A stretch of DNA of 64,000 nucleotides, taken from NCBI GenBank assembly GCA_016713625.1, contig JADJOT010000009.1:1-64000 (forward strand), written 5' to 3'. Positions 27,413 through 37,737 of the stretch are shown one piece after another. How positions within the stretch are numbered: the first letter of the stretch is position 1; each line of letters begins with the position of its first letter. The translations under genes were made by a program, and so were the position numbers. Under the pieces are notes generated by a model, which saw only the letters and a program-made list of their open reading frames with translations, made no database searches and had not been told where the DNA came from. This stretch comes from Candidatus Accumulibacter affinis (GTDB taxonomy: Bacteria; Pseudomonadota; Gammaproteobacteria; Burkholderiales; Rhodocyclaceae).

Positions 27413-28303
27413 ATGGCCACCGCCAATCCAACGATGTTTCAGGCCAGCGACCTCAACCAGCACAACGAGCGCGTGCAGAGACGCTATCAACTACTCTTCG
27501 GGCTGATGACCCTGCTCCTGATCACACCAGTGCTGCTGATCCTCGGTACCCTGGTGGTGAAGGGCGGCGGAGCGATTTCCTGGGAGTTCCTGTTGACTGC
27601 GCCGACCGACGGCATGCGCACCGGCGGGGTCTTTCCGGCGCTGCTCGGGACGATCTGGCTGGTTACCGTCGCGCTCTTGCTGTCAGTGCCGATCGGCGTA
27701 TTCGCGGCGATCTATCTCAGCGAGTACGCCGGCGACAACTGGTTTACCCGGATGATCAACCTGGCGATCATCAATCTCGCCGGCGTCCCTTCGATCGTGC
27801 ATGCACTTTTCGGGCTTGGCGCCTTCGTCCTCTTCTTTCGTTTCGGAACCAGCATTCTCGCGGCCAGCCTGACGCTCGCGGTGATGACCATGCCGGTCGT
27901 CATCGTCGCCACGCGCGAGTCGCTGCAGGCCGTGCCGCAGGCCTTCCGCGAAGCCTGCTGGAACATGGGGGCGACGCGCTGGCAAACGATCCGCCGCGTG
28001 GTCCTGCCGAACTCGATCACCGGCATCCTCACCGGGGTCATTCTCGAGGTCTCGCGAACGGCCGGCGAAACGGCGCCGATCATGTTCACCGGTGCCGTCT
28101 TCTTCACGCCGTTCTTGCCGCAAAGCGTTTTCGATCAGACGATGGCACTGTCCCTGCACCTGTTCGTCGCGGCGACGCAGGTGCCGGGGATGGCCGAAGA
28201 GATCCCCTTCGGCGTCGCGTTGGTGCTGATCGCCCTGGTCCTGACCATGAACAGCGTCTCGATCGCTTTCCGCATGTGGCTGCGGGGGAAAAAGAAATGG
28301 TGA
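27413..28303 (+). CDS. pstA: Phosphate ABC transporter permease PstA
   Basis: 296 residues with six hydrophobic segments. The EAA-like loop is REACWNMGATRWQTIRRVVLPNSITG, followed by SRTAGETAPIMFTG. Forms the membrane channel with PstC. The last 7 bases overlap the pstB1 start, so the ATPase is translationally coupled. Confidence 0.92.
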   Translation: MATANPTMFQASDLNQHNERVQRRYQLLFGLMTLLLITPVLLILGTLVVKGGGAISWEFLLTAPTDGMRTGGVFPALLGTIWLVTVALLLSVPIGVFAAIYLSEYAGDNWFTRMINLAIINLAGVPSIVHALFGLGAFVLFFRFGTSILAASLTLAVMTMPVVIVATRESLQAVPQAFREACWNMGATRWQTIRRVVLPNSITGILTGVILEVSRTAGETAPIMFTGAVFFTPFLPQSVFDQTMALSLHLFVAATQVPGMAEEIPFGVALVLIALVLTMNSVSIAFRMWLRGKKKW

Positions 28304-29109
28304 GTTCCGGCGCAGCGGCGGTCGCCAGCGACACTGGGGCGCCGGCCGACAACTTTCCGAGCAAGCTCGAGATCAGGAACTTGACCATCCGCTATGGCCA
28401 CACGGTGGCGCTGCGAGGAGTCAATCTGGCCGTTCGCGAGCACGAGATCTTCGGCATCATCGGCCCGGCCAACGCCGGCAAGACCTCACTGCTCAAGGCG
28501 ATCAACCGGATGGATGTATTCACGTCGGGGATGAAGGTGGACGGCGAAATCCGTTTCAACGGTCGCGATACCAGTCGATTGAGCAACGTCTATGCCTTGC
28601 GCAGCCGCATCGGTGTCGTCTTTCCCCTGCCGGTCGGCCTGCCGATGACGGTATACGACAACGTAGCCCTGTCGCCTCGCCTGCGCGGGATCAAGAGCAA
28701 GGCCGACCTGGACGTAATCGTGCAGCGCTGTCTCACCCGCGCAGCCCTCTGGGACGAAGTCAAGGATCGTTTGCACGCCCTCGGCAGCCTGCTTTCCGGT
28801 GGTCAACAACAGCGCCTGACGATCGCCAGAGCGCTGTCCCAGGAACCGGACCTGTTGATGCTCGACGAGTTCTCGATCGCCGTCGATCCGGTCACCACGA
28901 TGCGCATCGAGGACGTTCTCAAGGAGTTGCGCCAGGAAGTGACGATTCTCCTGGTCACCAATCTGGTGCAGCAAGCCCGGCGCCTCGCTGATCGAACAGC
29001 CTTCTTTCTCAACGGCGAGTGTGTCGAGGTTGGCGTCACCGAAGACCTGTTCACCGGCGAGGTGAAAGACCAGCGCACGCGCGACTACGTCGAGGGAAGA
29101 TTCGGCTAG
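28297..29109 (+). CDS. pstB: PstB-like ABC ATPase 1 (intact signature, degenerate Q- and H-loops)
   Basis: 270 residues, ATG 28297 overlapping pstA. Walker A GPANAGKT (56-63) and Walker B with catalytic Glu (LMLDE, 190-191) are present, and the signature LSGGQQQRLTIARAL (166-180) is perfect. But the Q-loop glutamine is Pro (VVFPLP, residue 110), the switch histidine is Asn (LVTNL, residue 222), and the D-loop region is altered (EFSIAVDP instead of EPTSALDP). Alone it should be a poor ATPase; with PstB2 it can supply a good signature motif. Next to the second pstB, 82 bp downstream. Confidence 0.9.
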   Translation: MVSSGAAAVASDTGAPADNFPSKLEIRNLTIRYGHTVALRGVNLAVREHEIFGIIGPANAGKTSLLKAINRMDVFTSGMKVDGEIRFNGRDTSRLSNVYALRSRIGVVFPLPVGLPMTVYDNVALSPRLRGIKSKADLDVIVQRCLTRAALWDEVKDRLHALGSLLSGGQQQRLTIARALSQEPDLLMLDEFSIAVDPVTTMRIEDVLKELRQEVTILLVTNLVQQARRLADRTAFFLNGECVEVGVTEDLFTGEVKDQRTRDYVEGRFG

Positions 29110-29191
29110 CCAGACGGCGACGGCAGGCAGGCAGCGCACGTGCGCCCAGTCCCCGGCGATTCCAGTATGCCCACCAAGGAAACGAGGCAAG

Positions 29192-29998
<807 letters not shown>

Positions 29999-30297
29999 GC
30001 GGCGGCCCTGGTCGGGAATGTCCGGCTGCAAGGCGCATGACTGCTGGCGTGCCACATGAGTTGATATCCTGGGGGAGGATCGGTGCCTTTTCCTGGCGCG
30101 GCGCTGGCGCGGGGATCCCTATTTTCCGATAGCGCAAGACCACCTCGGCCGTGCGCTGCAGGCGCTTCTGGCGAGCCTTCTGCTTGCTTTTCTTCGCGCG
30201 GGCGCTTTGCCGCGGAACCGTGTGAAGGCTAACGGTAAAAAAACTTAACGGTTGCAGTTTGTCGGTGCCGTGAGCCCGGCGCCGACGCTGCGTTTCT
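29999..30297. other. Spacer after pst operon
   Basis: About 300 bp with no recognised gene. A minus-strand reading rich in Lys/Arg (ARAKKSKQKARQKRLQRTAE) is present but resembles nothing I know. No clear terminator hairpin was found behind pstB2. Confidence 0.3.
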
Positions 30298-30462
30298 TGC
30301 CCGTCTACCTCGATACCCACGTCTTGGTCTGGCTCTATCAGGATGGCGCCAGCCGCCTGACGTCAGCTGGAAGTCATGCCATCAATGGCGCAGAACGGCT
30401 GCTGATTTCGCCCATTGTCGAACTGTGGAACTTGCCTATTTACACGAGTACAGAGCCCTGAG
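30298..30462 (+). pseudogene. VapC-like PIN toxin, N-terminal remnant
   Basis: LPVYLDTHVLVWLYQDGASR is the start of a PIN-domain ribonuclease with its first catalytic Asp. It continues GAERLLISPIVEL and then shifts frame: the next frame reads ELAYLHEYRALSP, the expected continuation, so a 2-nt insertion near 30427 breaks it. The remaining two thirds of the domain are absent. No antitoxin gene is visible upstream. An inactive toxin scar. Confidence 0.7.
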
Positions 30463-30542
30463 CCCTGAAAAAAGGGGTCAGAAGCCGGATTCAGACGAGC
30501 TGGCTCTGTTCAGGTGTGCCTTGCAAACGATCGTCGCGACTA

Positions 30543-31526
30543 TCAGGCCAGCGCCAGCCCTTTGCTCTCCACCGCCACCAGCGCTTTCGCCTGATGCAGA
30601 TCGGTCGCCCGACCGCAGGCGTAGAGGCAGCAGGCGAGCTGGTTGGCGATCGGTTGCGGCAGTACGACTTCGCCGGCGAGAACGCGGCGCATCCAGGCGA
30701 CCGTCGCTATGGCGTCGCAGTCCGCGGGGAGTTGCGGCAGGTTCCGAAGACTGTCGTGCTCGGCTTCGAAGAGGAGGTCGCTGACGCCGCCGTGGATGTG
30801 CTCGATCGTCGGCCGGCGCTTCGGATTGGCGAAAGGTTCTCCTTCGGTACCGCGCAGCAGTAAAGCGTTCGCGCCGGCGCTGGTGAGTACCGTGCGCATG
30901 CTGGCGAGGTAGTCGGGATGCGTCGCTGCGGCGAGCAGCAGGGCGTCGCCCTGGAAAGGGTCGAGCATCTTGACCAGACTGTGGGCGCTGTTGCGCAGGC
31001 CCAGGCGACGGCGCAGGGCAAGTTGCCGGTCGAGACCCGGAGACAGCAGTGGCAGCGGCAGGTAGGCCATGCCGTACTCATCGATCCGGAGCTGCGCCTG
31101 TGGTACGCTGCTGCTCGGCGGCAGGCCGTACTCGCGGAGAATCTGCTCGCTGGTGACGCGTCCGTAGTCGTCGCTGAGGCCGTGCAGCAACACCGGCACG
31201 CCGAAGTGCTGCAGCAGCAGCGCCAGCAGGGGCGTCAGATTGGCGCCCCGACGGGCACCGTTGTAGGTCGGGATGACCACCGGGCGGATACGTCCGTGTG
31301 GGCGCCGCAGGCTCGACAGGCGTTCGCCGGCGGCGGCGAGGAAACCGACCATCTCGTCGGCGGTCTCGGTCTTCATGCGCAGGGCGATGGCGATCGCGCC
31401 GAGTTCGAGGTCGGGGACTGCGCCGTCGAGGATCGCGCCGTAGAGCTGCTGCGCTTCTGCCCGTGACATGTTGCGGGCACCGGTCGCGCCGCGTCCAATC
31501 TCCCTGATGAAAAGCGCGAAATCCAT
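30543..31526 (-). CDS. ybiB: YbiB family (TrpD2-like) DNA-binding protein
   Basis: 327 residues with the glycosyltransferase family 3 fold of anthranilate phosphoribosyltransferase: N-terminal helical part MSRAEAQQLYGAILDG, then PVVIPTYNGARRGANLTPLL and LLHGLSDDYGRVTSEQILREYG. The PRPP-binding glycine loop of true TrpD (GTGGD) is not present, as expected of YbiB, which binds nucleic acid. It starts 18 bp after the nasA stop and is likely cotranscribed with it. Confidence 0.85.
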   Translation of the reverse strand: MDFALFIREIGRGATGARNMSRAEAQQLYGAILDGAVPDLELGAIAIALRMKTETADEMVGFLAAAGERLSSLRRPHGRIRPVVIPTYNGARRGANLTPLLALLLQHFGVPVLLHGLSDDYGRVTSEQILREYGLPPSSSVPQAQLRIDEYGMAYLPLPLLSPGLDRQLALRRRLGLRNSAHSLVKMLDPFQGDALLLAAATHPDYLASMRTVLTSAGANALLLRGTEGEPFANPKRRPTIEHIHGGVSDLLFEAEHDSLRNLPQLPADCDAIATVAWMRRVLAGEVVLPQPIANQLACCLYACGRATDLHQAKALVAVESKGLALA

Positions 31527-31543
31527 GCCTACTCCCGATGTCG

Positions 31544-34288
31544 TCAGACGAGCGCTTCGCCGCTGGCGAGCCGTGCCTGATCAGAGATGATCTGCCGCAG
31601 TTCGGGCAGACACGAGCCGCAAAAGGTACCGCATTTCCGGTTTTTCTGCAGCACTGCCAGTGTCGCCCCGGCAGCCAGGTCGGCGGTGATCTGTGCGGCG
31701 GTGATATCGGCACATTTGCAGACGACGTGGCTCCGCTGCGGCAGCTTCCCAGGTCGCTTGCCAATTGGCGCGACAGCCCAGCGGATCAGCTCGGAATCGA
31801 GCGTGTCGTCAGCCATCACCTCCTTGAGCCAGGTCTGCGCCTGGGTTTCGCCGGCCAGCCGCACGCCGACCAGGCGACCGTCGGGCGCCAGCGCGCGCTT
31901 GCTGATCTGGCGGCGGTGGTCGGCATAGACGATCGCCGCATCGTCGTCATCGAGGCCGAACAGACGGTCGATTTCCTGCAGGCGAGCTTCGGGCAGCGCC
32001 TGCGCGTGCGCTGCCCGGAAGATCACCAGCGGATCGGCGCGCCCGTAGAGGCCGACGCTGGCGAAAGCGAATTCGGGGAGCAGGGTGCGTGCCTTCGCGA
32101 GCAGGGCGAGCGGCGCCATGTCGTTGCCTTGATCGGCTGCGGTCTTGCGCAGGATCACCAGTTGCCACGGCAGCTCGGCCCGACTGACCGCGACCGCGGC
32201 ATGCTTGAGTTCGGGTTGCTGCGAGTAGGGGTCGCGCGCCGAGGTGGTTAGCGCATTGACCCCGGCGCTGTTCATGAACTGGCTGCCCCAGTGCATTGGC
32301 AACCAGGCGCAAGCGCGGGCAAGACCGTCGTCAGGCTGGACGCGGACGATGATCTCGCCGCGCGCGCTGTCCACCCGGGCCAGATCACCAGCCTGCATGC
32401 CGCGCTGCAGCAGGTCGTCGGGGTGCATCGAGAGCAGCGGTTCTTCGTCGAGGTTGAACAGGCGGGCGACCGTGCCGGTGCGGCTCATGCCGTGCCACTG
32501 ATCGCGCAAGCGGCCTGAGAGCAGGCTGATCGGGTGTGCCGCGTCGGTGCTCTCGGCGGTGGCCTGGTGCTCGACCTGAACGAAACGGGCGCGCCCACTG
32601 GCGGTCGGAAAAACGCCATCTTCGTAGAGTCGCTGGCGACCGCGGATCTCCCCCTCGGGCAAGGGCCACTGCTGCGGACCGGCCGAGTCGAGCAGCGCGT
32701 AGCTCAGGCCGGTGATGTCGAGGTCGCGGCCGCGCGTGCTCTCGCGATGCTCATTGAAGATCGACTCGGCATCGACGTAGGGGAACAGCCTGCCGGTCAG
32801 CGGCTGGGCGAGCCGGGCGCCGAGGCGGCGAGCGAAGTCGACGGCGATTTCCCAGTCATGACGCGCTTCTCCGGGCGCCTTGAGCGCCGGCCGCAGGTGC
32901 GTGATACAACGTTCGGAGTTGGTCACCGTTCCCTCCTTCTCGCCCCAGCTGGTGGCCGGCAACAGCAGGTCAGCGTAGGCGGCGGTATCGGTGTTGGCGT
33001 AGGCTTCCTGCAGGACGACGAATTCGCTGGCCGCCAGCGCGGCGCGCGCTGCGTTCTGGTCGGGCAGCGATTGCGCGGGATTGGTACAGGCGATCCAGAC
33101 GGCCTTGACGACGCCGCGCTTTAGTGCGGCAAAGAGTTCGATCGCCGTGCGGCCGGGCGCCGCCGGCACCGACGGGACGCCCCATAGCCGCGCCACTTCA
33201 TCGCGGTCTCTGGGGTTGGCGAGGTCGCGGTGGGCCGAAAGCAGGTTGGCCAGGCCACCGACTTCGCGACCGCCCATGGCGTTCGGCTGGCCGGTCAGCG
33301 AGAATGGTCCGCTGCCGGGACGGCCGATCTGGCCGGTTGCCAGATGTAGGTGGATCAGCGCTGCGTTGTTGTGCGTGCCGTGTACCGACTGGTTGAGTCC
33401 CTGGCAGTACAGCGACAGTGCCGCGCGGGCGGTGCCGAACCAGCGTGCCGCCTGGAGGATGTCGGACTCGGGGAGGCCGCAGATCTTGGCCACCGCCGCC
33501 GGCGGGTAAGCGGCGACGATTCGTTCAAGGTCGGCAAAGCCTTCGGTATGCGCAGCGATGTAGTCGCGATCGACGCGCTGCTCGCTGAGCAGGACGTGCA
33601 ACAGACCGTTGTAGAGCGCAATGTCGGTGCCGGGCTTGAGGGGAAGGTGCAGATCGGCCATCGCGGCAGTTTCGCTGCGGCGCGGGTCGATGACGATGAT
33701 CCGCAGCTGCGGATTGGCGGCGCGCGCATCCTCGATGCGGCGGAAAACGATCGGATGCGCGACCGCCGGGTTGGCGCCGGCAATCAGCAGGCAGTCGGTG
33801 TGGGCGATGTCCTCGTAACAGCAGGGCGGTGCGTCGGCGCCGAGGGTCTGCTTGTAGCCGGCAACCGCCGAGGACATGCACAGACGCGAGTTGGTATCAA
33901 TGTTGTTGGTGCCGATCAGACCTTTGGCGAGCTTGTTGAAGACGTAATAGTCCTCGGTCAGCAGTTGTCCGGAGACGTAGAAGGCGACGCTGTCCGGACC
34001 GTGCGTGCGGATGATCTCGGCGAAACGGTCGGCGGCGTGATCGAGCGCCTGCTCCCAGCCGACGCGCTGGCGCGCCTGACTACGCTCCCGGCGTAGTTCG
34101 GGATGCAGCAGGCGATAGTCCGCTTGCGCCGTCAGGTGCAGCGTCGCCCCCTTGGTGCACAGACGGCCAAAGTTGGCCGGATGCTCGGGGTCGCCGCGAA
34201 CGCCGACGATCTGCTCGTCGCGGGTCTCGATCAGCAGTCCGCAACCGACGCCGCAGTAGCAACAGGTGGATTTAACTGACTGGTTCAT
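31544..34288 (-). CDS. nasA: Assimilatory nitrate reductase, catalytic subunit
   Basis: 914 residues. The N terminus has a 4Fe-4S site (C9, C12, C16, C44: TCCYCGVGCG, GRLCTKG) and no Tat signal, so it is cytoplasmic. It is followed by molybdopterin oxidoreductase motifs (YVSGQLLTEDYYVFNKLAKG, NSRLCMSSAVAGY, RIIVIDPRRSET, LAGANPAVAHP-type) and a molydopterin dinucleotide-binding C-terminal part. The last ~60 residues form a BFD-like [2Fe-2S] domain (VCKCADITAAQI, CGTFCGSCLPEL), as in Klebsiella-type NasA. Reduces nitrate to nitrite for NirBD. Intact, in contrast with nirB and narK in this window. A sigma-54-like site lies upstream. Confidence 0.92.
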   Translation of the reverse strand: MNQSVKSTCCYCGVGCGLLIETRDEQIVGVRGDPEHPANFGRLCTKGATLHLTAQADYRLLHPELRRERSQARQRVGWEQALDHAADRFAEIIRTHGPDSVAFYVSGQLLTEDYYVFNKLAKGLIGTNNIDTNSRLCMSSAVAGYKQTLGADAPPCCYEDIAHTDCLLIAGANPAVAHPIVFRRIEDARAANPQLRIIVIDPRRSETAAMADLHLPLKPGTDIALYNGLLHVLLSEQRVDRDYIAAHTEGFADLERIVAAYPPAAVAKICGLPESDILQAARWFGTARAALSLYCQGLNQSVHGTHNNAALIHLHLATGQIGRPGSGPFSLTGQPNAMGGREVGGLANLLSAHRDLANPRDRDEVARLWGVPSVPAAPGRTAIELFAALKRGVVKAVWIACTNPAQSLPDQNAARAALAASEFVVLQEAYANTDTAAYADLLLPATSWGEKEGTVTNSERCITHLRPALKAPGEARHDWEIAVDFARRLGARLAQPLTGRLFPYVDAESIFNEHRESTRGRDLDITGLSYALLDSAGPQQWPLPEGEIRGRQRLYEDGVFPTASGRARFVQVEHQATAESTDAAHPISLLSGRLRDQWHGMSRTGTVARLFNLDEEPLLSMHPDDLLQRGMQAGDLARVDSARGEIIVRVQPDDGLARACAWLPMHWGSQFMNSAGVNALTTSARDPYSQQPELKHAAVAVSRAELPWQLVILRKTAADQGNDMAPLALLAKARTLLPEFAFASVGLYGRADPLVIFRAAHAQALPEARLQEIDRLFGLDDDDAAIVYADHRRQISKRALAPDGRLVGVRLAGETQAQTWLKEVMADDTLDSELIRWAVAPIGKRPGKLPQRSHVVCKCADITAAQITADLAAGATLAVLQKNRKCGTFCGSCLPELRQIISDQARLASGEALV

Positions 34289-34368
34289 GATTCAGGCTCC
34301 TGACTATGCCTAGCAACAGCCGTGCCATGCAGAGGAATCCATGCTTTGGCGCGTAACCGCCGGGCCTG

Positions 34369-34384
34369 AGCAGCAATCGTGCCT
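34369..34384 (-). promoter_or_regulatory. Sigma-54-like promoter of nasA
   Basis: Minus strand AGGCACGATTGCTGCT has GG and GC elements separated by the required 10 nt, with GGCACG perfect and CTGCT in place of TTGCT. It would start transcription about 70 nt before nasA. Weaker than the nirB site but in keeping with joint nitrogen control. Confidence 0.5.
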
Positions 34385-34531
34385 CACTGTGGTGCGCGCT
34401 GGCGGACCCTTGCCTCAACGCGGGGCGCTGGGCGCAGAAACGGTCAGGAGTCTGGCGCCGCAATTAATCCGGGTGGCTGCATCGCTTCCGGCTGAACGGG
34501 CTGCTGTCTTGAGCTTTGACCTCGGAGCCGA

Positions 34532-35509
34532 TCAAGGGCTACTGCATTCGCGTATGACCGGATCGCCGGCGTGGCCGCAGGGCGTCGGCGTCCCCACTTG
34601 CGGGTGCGGGGTGCCGTCCTCGTCGATGTGTACGGCCAGAGTATCCCAGGCCACCAGCCCACTGCCGTCGAGCGTCAGGCGCAGCACCCAGCCGGTCCGC
34701 GCGGCGGGGTAATCAAAACCGTCAAAGACGAAGTTGCCCAGGCTATAAACGATCAGCTTGCCCTGGTAATACTCGGCCCCCTGGGTGACGTGCGGATGTC
34801 CCCCAACCACCAGGTCCGCCCCGGCGTCGATCATCGTTCGCGCCAGTTGTCGCTGCCGCGCGCTCGGCTGCCGCTCGCGTTCCCAGCCCCAGTGCATGAA
34901 GGGAATCACCAGGTCGGCGCCGGCGGCGCGCGCAGCACGAATGTCGGTGACCACCTGACTGTCTTCGCTCCAGGCGATCCCCGGCCACTCGGCACCGGCT
35001 TCGAACGAGCGCGGCTTGAACTCGTTGTAGGCGAGGACGGCGATGCGCAGGCCGCGACGATCAATCCACAGCGGCCGGTGCGCCTCGGCAAGCTGGCGGC
35101 CGCCACCAAAGGCGGCGATGCCGTGGCCGGAAAGATGGCCGAGGGTTTCCAGAAAGGCCGCCCGGCCGTAATCGCCGGAGTGATTGTTGGCTACGCTGAG
35201 CGCGTCGAATCGCCCGGCGAGCACCGGCAGTACCCCGGGGTGGGCACGGAAAGTGGCGATCTTGCTGTCCAGGGGTTTGCCGACGCTGGCGATCGGACAT
35301 TCCAGGTTGCCGATACGGTAGTCGGCGCCCTGCAGCACTGCGGCCAAAGGGGCGAATGGGTCACCGCCCTGAGCGATCACGCGACCCGGCCCGTCGTCGA
35401 GCATGAGGTCACCGACGAACAGCAGGCGGACGGAGTCGGCTCTCGCCGTCCCGAGCAGTCCGACCCACAGGGTGGCCAGGAGAATCCCCAGCCGGATTCC
35501 CCGGGTCAT
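34532..35509 (-). CDS. CapA-family metallophosphatase-like protein, exported
   Basis: 325 residues with a signal peptide (MTRGIRLGILLATLWVGLLGTARA). The PGA_cap domain shows LLFVGDLMLDDG, GNLECPIAS, LSVANNHSGDYG, VIPFMHWGWERE and LVVGGHPHVTQGAEYY, the metal-binding Asp/Asn/His of the calcineurin-like fold. Family members act in poly-gamma-glutamate or cell-surface polymer metabolism; the true substrate is unknown. Its start overlaps the stop of the upstream small exported protein (ATGA), so the two are coupled. Confidence 0.88.
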   Translation of the reverse strand: MTRGIRLGILLATLWVGLLGTARADSVRLLFVGDLMLDDGPGRVIAQGGDPFAPLAAVLQGADYRIGNLECPIASVGKPLDSKIATFRAHPGVLPVLAGRFDALSVANNHSGDYGRAAFLETLGHLSGHGIAAFGGGRQLAEAHRPLWIDRRGLRIAVLAYNEFKPRSFEAGAEWPGIAWSEDSQVVTDIRAARAAGADLVIPFMHWGWERERQPSARQRQLARTMIDAGADLVVGGHPHVTQGAEYYQGKLIVYSLGNFVFDGFDYPAARTGWVLRLTLDGSGLVAWDTLAVHIDEDGTPHPQVGTPTPCGHAGDPVIRECSSP

Positions 35510-35946
35510 GCGGCAGCCCCGTGTGGTGACGACAACTCACACCAGTATTCCAGTTCACCATCGCGTATCGGCTCATAAACGCGGTGCAGGCCGGTAAATC
35601 CGTAAGGCGTGCCAGCGCCGGCCGTCGGCGGGTACGGATGGGTTGCCTGATGGATTGGCGCTGGCCCGGTGTCGCGGTCAGCGAAGACATAAATTTTTAT
35701 CGCGGCCAGGTCGTGCGGCTCTTTCTGGAAGGTCATGCGGAACAGGAAGTAGGAGCCGACCGCCTGTACCGGCACGGTGTAGGGCGAGGTGACTGGCTGC
35801 GCCTCCAGGGCGCGCGTTTCACCACCGTAAGTGACGTGGCAGACCAGAGTCTCGGCCTGGGCGGGCAGGGCGAGCAGCAGGACGGCGACGACCAGAAGCG
35901 GGCAGAGGTTGGCTAGCGAGGAAATTGCTTGCAGGCGAAGAGGCAT
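35506..35946 (-). CDS. Small exported protein of unknown function
   Basis: 146 residues. The start at 35946 (MPLRLQAISSLANLCPLLVV) gives a clean signal peptide ending AQAET. The mature part (VCHVTYGGETRALEAQPVTS, VGSYFLFRMTFQKEPHDLAA, KIYVFADRDTGPAPIHQATH) has two cysteines and a beta-rich pattern. Translationally coupled to the CapA-like gene, so it may work with it in the periplasm. I do not recognise a named family. Confidence 0.7.
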   Translation of the reverse strand: MPLRLQAISSLANLCPLLVVAVLLLALPAQAETLVCHVTYGGETRALEAQPVTSPYTVPVQAVGSYFLFRMTFQKEPHDLAAIKIYVFADRDTGPAPIHQATHPYPPTAGAGTPYGFTGLHRVYEPIRDGELEYWCELSSPHGAAA

Positions 35947-36164
35947 GAGCGACAATGGACAGACCCGGAAACTGCCGGCAGTATTCGGGTTTGCGCAGCG
36001 CCGGTCAATGTTTTCGGGTTTATCATTAGCCAGGTTGGAGTGGTGCGATTGGGCGGCGAGGCGGCGAGGCAGCCGCCGGTGTTCCGCGCTCGGGCTCCGA
36101 CTGTGGGCAGCGCAGCACCCGGCTGCCGATCTTTCCTGACCCTTTGAGAACCGAGAGAAAAGCA

Positions 36165-36590
36165 ATGACGAGAGAAAACGACAAAGTAGACGATTCCATG
36201 CTGGCGCCGGAAGCGGAGGGAAGCAGACCCCCGTCAGGCGCCCAGACCGTTTCGCTGGCGATTCGGCTGCAGCCGGTCGAGCATTCCGAACAACCGGTTT
36301 TTGCCAATTTCACTACGGTGCAAACGGGATCAGGCGTGGTCTTCATCGACTTCGGGTTCCTGGAGCCTCAGACGATGGCGATGCTGGCTCGCCTCGGCCA
36401 GCCGGGGGTCAAGATTCCCGAAGCCATCGGCGGCAATCTCGCGTGCCGGATGGCCCTCAGTCTCGAGACCACGGCTAATCTGGCCAATCAGTTAACTCAG
36501 TTGCTGCGTAACGCGACCGCCGCGCAAGCGCAACGAGCGCAAGCGGCAATGCCAGCAAACGAGGAAGAACAGGCCGGCCCAATCCATTGA
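36165..36590 (+). CDS. Short acidic protein, weakly DUF3467-like
   Basis: 141 residues from ATG 36165, after GAGAGAAAAG. The core SLAIRLQPVEHSEQPVFANF and GSGVVFIDFGFLEPQTM resembles DUF3467 proteins (YANF ... DFG pattern), but the match is weak. The C terminus is Ala/Gln-rich and helical. No signal or membrane segment. It faces away from the exported-protein pair. Function unknown. Confidence 0.6.
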   Translation: MTRENDKVDDSMLAPEAEGSRPPSGAQTVSLAIRLQPVEHSEQPVFANFTTVQTGSGVVFIDFGFLEPQTMAMLARLGQPGVKIPEAIGGNLACRMALSLETTANLANQLTQLLRNATAAQAQRAQAAMPANEEEQAGPIH

Positions 36591-36768
36591 CCGCGCAACG
36601 AACTGTTGGAGAGTTCGGCTGCTTCTGGCGGAGCACGAGAGGATCGGCAGGTAATCGTCGAGCAGGCCATGCGGCGGCCGAAGGCCACCCAGGTCACCGG
36701 CTTCCCGGGTGACCTGGGGCCGGAACAGCGTTGGCGATGTTGCGGATGCTGCTGCCGATCGACAACCT

Positions 36769-37470
36769 TCAGGGAGCCAGATCAAAGACCAGCACTTCGG
36801 CCGCCTGTGCTCCCGACAGCGTCAGCGAGCTTTCCGCAGCCAGCAGAGCGGCGTCACCGCTCTGCAAGGCTTGGCCATTGACCTCGATTTGGCCGCGCAC
36901 CAGGTGTACATAAGCTTTGCGTGCCGGATTCAGCGGCAGGGTCACCGACTCGTCGCCGTCGAGCAGGGCGGCGTACAGGAACGCGTCGGCATGGATGGTC
37001 ACCGAGCCATCGGCACCGTCGGGTGAGGCGAGCAGCCGCAAGCGCCCGCGCTTCTCGGTCTCGGCAAAGGTCTTTTGTTCATAGCCGGGAGTGATGCCTT
37101 TCGCCTGCGGTTCGATCCAGATTTGCAGGAGGTGGGTCCTTGCGTCGGGCGCATGGTTGAACTCGCTGTGCATCACGCCGCTGCCGGCGCTCATGCGCTG
37201 CACATCGCCCGGTGGTATCGAGGTGCCGTTGCCCATGCTGTCCTGGTGGGCCAGTGAGCCGGCGAGTACGTAGGTGATGATCTCCATGTCGCGGTGGCCA
37301 TGTTTGCCGAAGCCGCTGCCTGGCGCCACCCAATCCTCGTTGATCACGCGCAGGTTGCCCCAGCCCATGTGCGCCGGGTCGTAATAGTCGGCGAAAGAGA
37401 ATGAGTGATGACTTTGCAGCCAGCCGTGGTCGGCGTGGCCGCGGTCTTCGGATTTGCGAACAGTGAGCAT
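36769..37470 (-). CDS. Pirin family protein (YhhW-like)
   Basis: 233 residues, a bicupin. The N-terminal cupin holds the metal site: HHSFSFADYY, GFGKHGHRDMEIITYVLAG, then SAGSGVMHSEFNH. Such proteins often have quercetin 2,3-dioxygenase activity or act as redox-linked regulators. Cytoplasmic. Divergent from the kdp operon; separate transcription. Confidence 0.9.
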   Translation of the reverse strand: MLTVRKSEDRGHADHGWLQSHHSFSFADYYDPAHMGWGNLRVINEDWVAPGSGFGKHGHRDMEIITYVLAGSLAHQDSMGNGTSIPPGDVQRMSAGSGVMHSEFNHAPDARTHLLQIWIEPQAKGITPGYEQKTFAETEKRGRLRLLASPDGADGSVTIHADAFLYAALLDGDESVTLPLNPARKAYVHLVRGQIEVNGQALQSGDAALLAAESSLTLSGAQAAEVLVFDLAP

Positions 37471-37638
37471 GCCGGTCTCCTTGCTATCGAGGTCTTGCCA
37501 GTCGTATCGGTTGCCGTCGTGGCAGCGACGCCGGCGGAGTGGTTGACAAAAACTATATGGTATTTTCGCTTGGCGATGAGGTGATCGTCAAGATGTCGCT
37601 CTCTGGTCTGGTATGGGCACGCTAGCCGGCAGGGAATC

Positions 37639-37655
37639 TTTATCGTTTCTTTACA
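37639..37655 (+). promoter_or_regulatory. KdpE-box-like operator upstream of kdp
   Basis: TTTATCGTTTCTTTACA matches 14 of 17 bases of the E. coli KdpE site as I recall it (TTTATACTTTTTTTACA), 83 bp before the first kdp reading frame. The region is otherwise GC-rich, so the T-run stands out. The -10 element is not clear. Confidence 0.55.
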
Positions 37656-37737
37656 TGTAGCCTCCTCCTTTTGCGGCCATCTTGATGCTCATCGCCCTAA
37701 GCTTCAGTGCGTCAAGACCCCAACACGGAGGAATGCA

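Noticed and set aside
37543..37571. TTGACA and following AT-rich bases as a kdp promoter
   Set aside because: TTGACA at 37543 has no -10 element at 16-19 bp; the nearest TATTTT is only 12 bp away.
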